Shown piece after piece: positions 22,449-27,532 of a stretch of 27,532 bases of DNA (within the stretch, counting starts at the first letter, position 1; each line of letters opens with the position of its first letter). Both the position numbers and the translations under genes were made by a program. The stretch spans positions 1 to 27,532 of IMG/VR virus record IMGVR_UViG_3300021959_000311; one strand, written 5' to 3'. The stretch comes from a virus. The notes beneath the pieces were generated by a model that saw only the letters and a list, made by a program, of their open reading frames with translations, was not told the DNA's origin and did not search any database.

Positions 22449-23780
22449 CTAGTCACTCAATAGGTTCAAACTTGACATTGTCTCGGTCATGTCTATATTT
22501 TGTATTAGTTGTTCTGATGCTTGTTTGAGCGTCAAAGTATCATAATTTATCTCCATAATCACGCTACCGAAATTTTCACCAAATCGGTTTTTCATCACAC
22601 CTAGCTTTAGTACACCCATCTCTATATCCTCTTCTTCACGCCAGATACTAAATATAGCATCTGCTGTTGCTGCTAAACCGTAACTCTCACCAACAGTGTC
22701 TAATCCTGGATTTATTTCATTGTATCCCTGTCGATTCAATTGTGTGGCGGTTATCACAGGGCATGAAAAAACATAACTCAACGCTCTTAATTCTTCAGTA
22801 GCGTTCTTAATGCGTTCATACGAGTTTGTTCCAATGTCGCTTCTCAATAAATTAACATAATCCACAACTATCGCGTCAATTTCAATTCCTCGATCGGTCA
22901 ATTTCTTTATATAACCTTTTAAATGTTTGCATGTAATTGTGCTTGGTGGAAACTCCTTTACTATGACACGTGACTTAGACTTAGTACGTTTGTACTGCTT
23001 TACAGACTCCTCTATATCGTCGGTTCTCTCATGAAGCTCTCGGATAGGAATTTGAGTTAAATTTGTTGTTATTCGTTTTGCATACACAAGTTCGCTCATT
23101 TCTAGACTGATCAATAATACTGTCTTGCCTTGATCTGCAATGTTACGTGCTACGTTGCCAAGAAAGATACTCTTACCAATGTTTGTTTCGCCAGCAAATA
23201 CATATATCGCGCGGCCATTTTCTAAAAACCCACCATCGAGTTTTTTATCTAACCAATCCCAACCACAAGATATAGTATCATCTTGTGTCTGTAAATCGCT
23301 TATATGGCGATCTATATCGTTAAAATAATCCAAACCTATATCGGTCGCGAGGGTTATCCCGCATGCTTTCTCGAACTTGTTTAATATTGCACTTGTATCA
23401 ACATCTGTAACTCCGGTTTGGTCCGCTACCTCTAGTAGCGTGTTGTATACCGCTTTTTCCTTTAAAAATTTCTCTGTATTTTCATATAATTCATCTCTAT
23501 TAAATTTTTTATCAAAATTATCAAACAAACTGACAACATTTTTAAAATTTGTCTTCAGTTCCGGTGTTGTCAAATAACTTTTTATCTCGGTGAGTGATGG
23601 GGCCACTGAGCGTTTATTATAAAAGTCCTTTATAATATCAACAATCTTTCCTATGTCTTTATTTTCGAAAAATTTAGAGTCTAGATGATCTATAATATTA
23701 GCTAGATACGGTTCATCCGTCAACATGTTATAAGCTATAACAGTCTCATAGAATGTATCATCTAATGTGGTTAATGTCAT
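22449..23780 (-). CDS. 41: Replicative DNA helicase, gp41-like (DnaB family)
   Basis: 443 aa (T4 gp41 is 475 aa). It is the hexameric helicase that unwinds the fork and works with primase. The N-terminal domain (residues 1-140) is helical. The RecA-like domain has Walker A GETNIGKS (197-204), the H1a-region acidic residue after LLISLEMSE (229-230), Walker B IDAIVVDYVNLL (301-312), and the DnaB-type segment TATQLNRQGYNE (about 344-355). The start ATG overlaps the stop of the glycosyltransferase-like gene (ATGA). In T4, uvsX lies just upstream of gene 41; here about 3.3 kb of other genes separate them. Confidence 0.9.
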   Translation of the reverse strand: MTLTTLDDTFYETVIAYNMLTDEPYLANIIDHLDSKFFENKDIGKIVDIIKDFYNKRSVAPSLTEIKSYLTTPELKTNFKNVVSLFDNFDKKFNRDELYENTEKFLKEKAVYNTLLEVADQTGVTDVDTSAILNKFEKACGITLATDIGLDYFNDIDRHISDLQTQDDTISCGWDWLDKKLDGGFLENGRAIYVFAGETNIGKSIFLGNVARNIADQGKTVLLISLEMSELVYAKRITTNLTQIPIRELHERTDDIEESVKQYKRTKSKSRVIVKEFPPSTITCKHLKGYIKKLTDRGIEIDAIVVDYVNLLRSDIGTNSYERIKNATEELRALSYVFSCPVITATQLNRQGYNEINPGLDTVGESYGLAATADAIFSIWREEEDIEMGVLKLGVMKNRFGENFGSVIMEINYDTLTLKQASEQLIQNIDMTETMSSLNLLSD

Positions 23781-24451
23781 TGATAGTTACGTAAAAACGT
23801 TTGTTGAGATCTAAGGAATGATTTATCGTTCAAGTTTCTTAAGCCTGGGCTGTGATGCGTTACATGTATAGGGTATGTTCCCATTTTTAATTTTTTGTTG
23901 TTTGCATCAATACAGCTGGCTATATCGTAATGATGATAGAGGTAATCCTCGTTGAATTTCCAACCCACTTCCAACACACGTTTCAAATCGACAGCTAAAA
24001 ACAAACCATCTAGTATTAAACATCTACTAGGCCATGGACCAAAACTAGTTACAAATGTTTTTGAACTGTTATCCATCGAATGTGACACAGCTCCAGACCA
24101 GCTTTGCTGTGATGACATTCTATGCCACAATGCTGGTTCTGAGATTTTTATTTCTTTTGCTCCTGCTAAACCAACTATATCGTAGTTCATGTTTTCAATT
24201 GCCGCGTACAGCTTGCCTTTGAGCTTCAAGTCGTCAATAAAAACATCATCATGTACAAACAATACAATGTCATGTTTGATTAAATTCTCAGGTGTTATGT
24301 ACCTGTTATAACATTCAGAAAGTCCTTTCTTGTTGTTCGCTACAATTACTAATGATACATCGTCTTTTAAACCGTTTAATGAATTTACTAATTGTGTGTT
24401 TTTACCATCACCTTTCGTGCATGTGACGACTAATATTTTTTTCATTTTCAT
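23777..24451 (-). CDS. Glycosyltransferase-like protein (GT-A fold, StrF-like)
   Basis: 224 aa. The start ATG 24451 overlaps the stop of the amidotransferase gene (ATGA); a second ATG at 24445 is possible. The N-terminus KKILVVTCTKGDG is a first strand of a nucleotide-sugar fold. The metal-binding-like motif FVHDDVFIDD (65-74) takes the place of the DxD motif. A later acceptor region has LILDGLFLAV (145-154), then YLYHHYDIASC (170-180) and HVTHHSPG (196-203). These patterns match small phage glycosyltransferases related to the StrF domain. The target could be modified DNA bases or a virion or cell-surface glycan. Operon position with queC makes DNA a testable option, not a conclusion. Confidence 0.65.
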   Translation of the reverse strand: MKMKKILVVTCTKGDGKNTQLVNSLNGLKDDVSLVIVANNKKGLSECYNRYITPENLIKHDIVLFVHDDVFIDDLKLKGKLYAAIENMNYDIVGLAGAKEIKISEPALWHRMSSQQSWSGAVSHSMDNSSKTFVTSFGPWPSRCLILDGLFLAVDLKRVLEVGWKFNEDYLYHHYDIASCIDANNKKLKMGTYPIHVTHHSPGLRNLNDKSFLRSQQTFLRNYQ

Positions 24452-25158
24452 AAAAAGAATGGACTGTTACTTTCAAACTCTCCGCATGTGGCAAGCCCCT
24501 CGCTCGTCACACAATATATTACACCTTCCTTGAGCTCTGTTTTGCACATGTCACATCTTGTTGAGCTAAAATCACCTGTCATTATATTACCGTACAAAGT
24601 ACTACCACTGCGCACAATATATGTATCACCTGTTAATTTACTATAAATCCAACATGCAAATGTACCTTTCAACATATTACACACTTCCTGTATTGCTTTC
24701 ACTTCCGGGGTATCCGTTACGGTTCCATTATCATGTACACTGTCGTTAAATTCGAACACATATGATAATAACACAGGTATAACAGAACTATCAACCGGGT
24801 TATCATGAACACCTATATTTTCTTTTATCAACTGCTCTGTGTTTTCTAGGACACCGTTATGTGCCACAATATAATGTATGCTGTTGAATGGGTGGCTAGT
24901 AGAAGGGCTGAATTTTCTTTGAGCGCTAGTAGGCGCTTGTGTGTGTCCTAGGAATTGCTCGTATTCCTGCTGAAAGGCATAATCGCCTGTCAAATTTGTT
25001 GTGCTGGGTTGCTTTCTCACATATGTCTCTTTAATGAGACCAGGATTGACAGTATTCTTAATGTACACGCTACCATAGGAAAATGTGCCCCGTTGTTTGT
25101 TAATGTTGTATAACTGCTCATACACATAAAAATTATGACTTCCAAATATACCGCACAT
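24448..25158 (-). CDS. Class-II glutamine amidotransferase, QueC partner
   Basis: 236 aa. The start MCGIFG places the catalytic Cys2 at the N-terminus after Met removal. Further class-II marks are GHTQAPTSA (71-79), VAHNGVLEN (98-106), and the D123-S pair (PVDSS) followed by a G-x-F-A-C segment (about 165-169). Near the end is a C202-x2-C205 pair. It releases ammonia from glutamine for a partner synthase, which it lacks itself. The queC gene ends 37 bases upstream, so the pair probably acts together, like the amidotransferase-QueC fusions described in some phages. It has its own sigma-70-like promoter. Confidence 0.85.
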   Translation of the reverse strand: MCGIFGSHNFYVYEQLYNINKQRGTFSYGSVYIKNTVNPGLIKETYVRKQPSTTNLTGDYAFQQEYEQFLGHTQAPTSAQRKFSPSTSHPFNSIHYIVAHNGVLENTEQLIKENIGVHDNPVDSSVIPVLLSYVFEFNDSVHDNGTVTDTPEVKAIQEVCNMLKGTFACWIYSKLTGDTYIVRSGSTLYGNIMTGDFSSTRCDMCKTELKEGVIYCVTSEGLATCGEFESNSPFFL

Positions 25159-25166
25159 AGTATTTG

Positions 25167-25194
25167 ATTATACGACTTTAGCTTTGATGTTCAA
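25167..25194 (-). promoter_or_regulatory. Sigma-70-like promoter for the amidotransferase gene
   Basis: Minus-strand TTGAAC (25189-25194), a 16-base spacer and a perfect TATAAT (25167-25172), 8 bases before ATG 25158. The -35 lies just downstream of the queC stop region. The predicted leader is a base or two. Confidence 0.6.
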
Positions 25195-25195
25195 C

Positions 25196-25906
25196 TTATA
25201 ATATTTGTTTTGCATTATATTTATCCCATGGAATGTCTCTATCATACTCTATGGGATCGATGTAACCTGCGTCTAGGAATCCTTTGATACGTGAGCTACA
25301 CGCTGTGCATTCACCGCATGCTTTTTTTCTACCTTCATAACAGGTCCATGTTAATGAAAAATCAACGCCCAAATCAACACCCATTTGAACAATATCTTTT
25401 TTGCTCTTTAGTATCAGTGGTGCAACTATTCTGATACGTGTCCGGCGGTTCAGTTCATTTACTTTGTTTATTGCATCTAAAAATTCTTTTGAACCGTCCC
25501 AAAATCCGGCTTGACTATCTACCAATGCAGATCCATGAAATACGGTCTCAGCACCGATTGATTCTGCATATGCTGTACAAATAGATAACATCATCATGTT
25601 TCTATTAGGTACATAATTGACTGTTTGTGGGTCACCTAAAACATCTTTTGTTTTCGCTACATCAATTTCGTTATTAGTTAGTGCGCTCGTGGTAACAATA
25701 TCCTTGAAAAACTTTAAGTCTAAAACCTTGGTGTTTTCCCCGGTTTTTTTGTATACATTTCGTTGCGCACATGTTAGTTCGCGATCTTTATGCTTTTGAC
25801 CATAATCATAGCTTACAGGGTACACTTCAAATCCTTCGCTTAATGCTAGATGTAAAATTACTGTAGAATCTAAACCTCCGCTGATTGGTACAACACACTT
25901 TTTCAT
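25196..25906 (-). CDS. queC: QueC-like 7-cyano-7-deazaguanine synthase
   Basis: 236 aa, normal QueC length. QueC turns 7-carboxy-7-deazaguanine into preQ0 with ATP and ammonia, through an amide intermediate. The ATP-binding PP-loop SGGLDST is at 9-15, VPNRN at 99-103, and four zinc cysteines at C189, C197, C200 and C203 (C-x7-C-x2-C-x2-C). The usual substrate segment YPDCR is replaced by FWDGS (about 135-139), so substrate or product may differ. No folE, queD, queE or dpdA is in the window. A divergent late gene begins 52 bases upstream; queC has its own TTGAAT-17-TATAAT promoter. Confidence 0.9.
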   Translation of the reverse strand: MKKCVVPISGGLDSTVILHLALSEGFEVYPVSYDYGQKHKDRELTCAQRNVYKKTGENTKVLDLKFFKDIVTTSALTNNEIDVAKTKDVLGDPQTVNYVPNRNMMMLSICTAYAESIGAETVFHGSALVDSQAGFWDGSKEFLDAINKVNELNRRTRIRIVAPLILKSKKDIVQMGVDLGVDFSLTWTCYEGRKKACGECTACSSRIKGFLDAGYIDPIEYDRDIPWDKYNAKQIL

Positions 25907-25912
25907 TCATAT

Positions 25913-25941
25913 ATTATATGAACTATGTTTATTTTATTCAA
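25913..25941 (-). promoter_or_regulatory. Sigma-70-like promoter for queC
   Basis: Minus-strand TTGAAT (25936-25941), a 17-base spacer and a perfect TATAAT (25913-25918), 6 bases before ATG 25906. It is the best sigma-70 match in the window. The transcript would start at about the ATG itself. It lies next to the rightward late element 25946-25953. Confidence 0.65.
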
Positions 25942-25945
25942 CTAC

Positions 25946-25953
25946 AATAAATA
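25946..25953 (+). promoter_or_regulatory. Late promoter element AATAAATA
   Basis: Plus-strand AATAAATA, 5 bases before ATG 25959, divergent from the early-type queC promoter in the same 52-base gap. Confidence 0.55.
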
Positions 25954-25958
25954 ATATT

Positions 25959-27086
25959 ATGAATAAACACCGGAAGGATTCAAAAGCGTTATTTGAAGCA
26001 TATCAGCAGATACAACAAGTCGATGAAGGTATATTTGGTCGCATGGGCAACAAAATACAAAAAAACTTAGGATTAACTAAATCACAGCGCGCGGCCGGAG
26101 CAGCTGGAGTTGATATGGATACAGATGCAAAAAAGATGTCGACAAACTTTGCTGCGGCATTAAAAACATTAGCTCCAGGCTCAAAAACCATAACCAAACA
26201 AATGTTAAATAACTTTCTAGTTGGACAACACCAAAAAATACAACCAGATTCTCTACAATCTGTAGCTAGTTTACCAGATCCGGTGAAAGTGAGTGATGTA
26301 CAAAAAGCCTTGCCTCAAATAATACGGGACGTTCACTCACAATTTTCATTTGGGGTACAACAACCAGACATAGCTCCGGCAACACCGGAATGGACTTTTG
26401 ATGATAAAGAACTACCTGGTGGAACCCCGGACACTGATAACCAAACCGGGTCATCGGAGGCTGGGGCATCAGATGTAAGTAGTATAGTTGATCAAATCAA
26501 CTCTTTATCACCAGAAGATAAGCAACAAATACTAACTACCTTGCAATCAGAGCCCGCGGCAGAACAACCGGCAGTTGAAGAACCAGCGCCGGAACAACCG
26601 GCAGTTGAAGAACCGGAAGAGGACGAACCAGCGGCGGAACAACCAGCAGTTGAAGAACCAGCGCCGGAACAACCGGCAGTTGAAGAACCGGCAGTTGAAG
26701 AACCGGCAGTTGAAGAACCAGCGGCGGAACAACCAGCAGTTGAAGAACCGATTGCACCAGTTAAACAGAACCCTAATGCAGAAAGAATGAATCAAATAAA
26801 AAATGTCGCAATGAAAATGGTGCGCGGACAAGGATTTGATGTTTCTGCAGAAGATAAAGCTTTGGTTAACTCAATTAAAGATGATTTAAAGGCGCGCGTG
26901 GAAGGCAACCCAAATCAACCTCAATACAGAATAGGTGGTGGTGTTAGAGTCAGTAACAAGCAGGCACAAGCACTTATAAATAGTGGCAATATATATGACG
27001 CGATTCCGATCTTAGAAGATATTTTTATATCTAAATCAATATTGAAGAGACCTGGATTTACAAGTATCGATTGGGGTAGATTCTAA
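25959..27086 (+). CDS. Probable virion protein with Pro/Glu/Ala repeat
   Basis: 375 aa. Not recognised. The N-terminus (MNKHRKDSKALFEAYQQ) has L-F-E before A at residues 11-13, a good fit to a prohead-protease site at the end of a capsid-targeting-like peptide. Residues 20-130 look helical and globular. Residues 135-175 are a polar linker. Residues 200-264 are an imperfect repeat of five- and ten-residue units (AVEEP, AAEQPAVEEP), an extended acidic spacer. Residues 275-375 form a second globular part rich in basic residues (QALINSGNIYDAIPILEDIF, then SILKRPGF). It stands alone on the plus strand between uvsX and queC, and its TAA overlaps the uvsX stop. Confidence 0.75.
   Translation: MNKHRKDSKALFEAYQQIQQVDEGIFGRMGNKIQKNLGLTKSQRAAGAAGVDMDTDAKKMSTNFAAALKTLAPGSKTITKQMLNNFLVGQHQKIQPDSLQSVASLPDPVKVSDVQKALPQIIRDVHSQFSFGVQQPDIAPATPEWTFDDKELPGGTPDTDNQTGSSEAGASDVSSIVDQINSLSPEDKQQILTTLQSEPAAEQPAVEEPAPEQPAVEEPEEDEPAAEQPAVEEPAPEQPAVEEPAVEEPAVEEPAAEQPAVEEPIAPVKQNPNAERMNQIKNVAMKMVRGQGFDVSAEDKALVNSIKDDLKARVEGNPNQPQYRIGGGVRVSNKQAQALINSGNIYDAIPILEDIFISKSILKRPGFTSIDWGRF
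26556..26750 (+). repeat. Imperfect 15/30-bp coding repeats (AVEEP / AAEQPAVEEP)
   Basis: Tandem units of 15 bases (GCAGTTGAAGAACCG) and 30-base compounds with small changes at third positions. They are in frame with the 375-aa gene and encode residues 200-264. Unit number probably varies between relatives by slippage or recombination. Confidence 0.85.
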
Positions 27087-27532
27087 TCTACACTGTAACT
27101 ATACTGTGCTTTGAGTTTTTTCTCTAGCTCAGGTAGTATATGTTCATCCCAAAGCTTCTCATCATCTTTCCAGTTTTTGTAATAGCCTAGCTTCTTTCCA
27201 GGTACACCCTCTTTCTCGCTTGGGAGCACAAAAGTACTACCGGTTTGCTCGATCACACCATGATTCACAGCCATCTCTCTCAAACCACTGTATTTGTCCA
27301 ATCCACGCTTGAAGTTCAGGTAAGCCTCACACTCTAGAAATGGTGGTACAAATCGATTCTTAACTGTGAGGGCGCGTAATGTTGTGCCACTGACCTTGTT
27401 AGCTTCTGGTAACAATTCGTCTGCCTCACCTCTGCTAGCATCATGCTTTTCGTCGCGCTTAGCTAGCTGTACCAACACACTGGCAAGGTAAACTGGCCCT
27501 TTACCACCACTCTGCGCTTTCACAAGAGTGGG
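27083..27532 (-). CDS. uvsX: UvsX recombinase, C-terminal part cut by right edge
   Basis: 149 residues are visible; the frame is open to the last base (PTLVKAQSGGKGP) and the N-terminus with Walker A lies outside. UvsX is the T4 RecA-like strand-exchange protein used in recombination-dependent replication. Matches to the T4 C-terminal half are the SGGKGPVYLASVLVQLAKRD strand, TLRALTVKNRFV (where T4 has a Lys-Ser-Arg segment), and DKYSGLREMAVNHGVI against T4 PYSGLLDMALELGFV. A GTG in the frame is not the true start. The stop shares bases with the convergent gene. Next downstream in T4 would be gene 40 and 41; here it is the queC cassette. Confidence 0.85.
   Translation of the reverse strand, partial: PTLVKAQSGGKGPVYLASVLVQLAKRDEKHDASRGEADELLPEANKVSGTTLRALTVKNRFVPPFLECEAYLNFKRGLDKYSGLREMAVNHGVIEQTGSTFVLPSEKEGVPGKKLGYYKNWKDDEKLWDEHILPELEKKLKAQYSYSVD

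Noticed and set aside
26556-26750. Possible CRISPR-like repeat array
   Set aside because: Units are contiguous, in frame and encode AVEEP/AAEQP; there are no unique spacers.
26536-26831. Minus-strand Leu/Val- or Phe/Trp/Arg-rich frames and an extra plus frame over the repeat
   Set aside because: Their composition follows directly from reading the 15-base repeat in other frames; the plus-strand 375-aa frame is the coding one.
1-27532. tRNA genes
   Set aside because: Intergenic gaps are nearly all under 60 bases and no cloverleaf or T-loop-like GGTTCGA sequence was seen; a tRNA search program would settle it.

Overview
The window is an AT-rich piece (about 60% A+T by eye) of a T4-like myovirus genome of the marine/environmental type. 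Diagnostic genes are a gp17-like terminase ATPase/nuclease, a gp18-like contractile sheath, a gp19-like tube, gp32, gp45, gp41, gp61-like primase, T4-type RNase H and UvsX. The sheath ends, the gp32 core and the small unknown genes around the replisome resemble cyanophage and pelagiphage relatives more than T4 itself, but no host can be assigned. There is no tRNA, rRNA, insertion sequence or CRISPR array. Coding is almost continuous and no stretch above 300 bases lacks a gene.

Layout. Positions 1-10241 (minus strand) hold the tail/packaging module, transcribed leftward: terminase, a tube-like protein, a very large sheath (1320 aa), the tail tube followed by a strong terminator, a gp54-like tube-fold protein, two gp26-like proteins, and the start of a gene cut by the left edge. 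Positions 10259-12256 (plus strand) hold three late genes, including an acidic virion/scaffold-like protein and a gp14-like neck protein. Positions 12253-14144 (minus) hold five small unknown genes, one a membrane zinc-ribbon protein. Positions 14186-14620 (plus) hold one small probable virion gene. Positions 14613-23780 (minus) hold the replication module: primase, a 63-aa-type small protein, RNase H, an unknown gene, an RmlD-like sugar-nucleotide reductase, gp45, gp32, several unknown genes, a DHH phosphoesterase and the gp41 helicase. Positions 23777-25906 (minus) hold a glycosyltransferase-like gene, a class-II glutamine amidotransferase and queC. Positions 25959-27086 (plus) hold a repeat-rich probable virion protein, and 27083-27532 (minus) the C-terminal end of uvsX.

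Regulation can be read directly. Structural genes on both strands are preceded by an 8-base element, consensus NATAARTA, matching the T4 late promoter TATAAATA. Four nonstructural genes (queC, amidotransferase, primase, gp32) instead have sigma-70-like TTGANN-(16/17)-TANNAT promoters. In both classes the promoter often lies so close to the start codon that the leader would be only a few bases or absent. At two divergent gene pairs, late promoters facing opposite ways share a 14-bp near-palindrome.

The most unusual content is the queC + amidotransferase + glycosyltransferase cassette inserted between uvsX and gp41, which are near neighbours in T4. It suggests a 7-deazaguanine-type DNA modification, possibly stopping at the amide or further decorated. 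The partner genes (folE, queD, queE, dpdA) are not in this window, so this remains a hypothesis.
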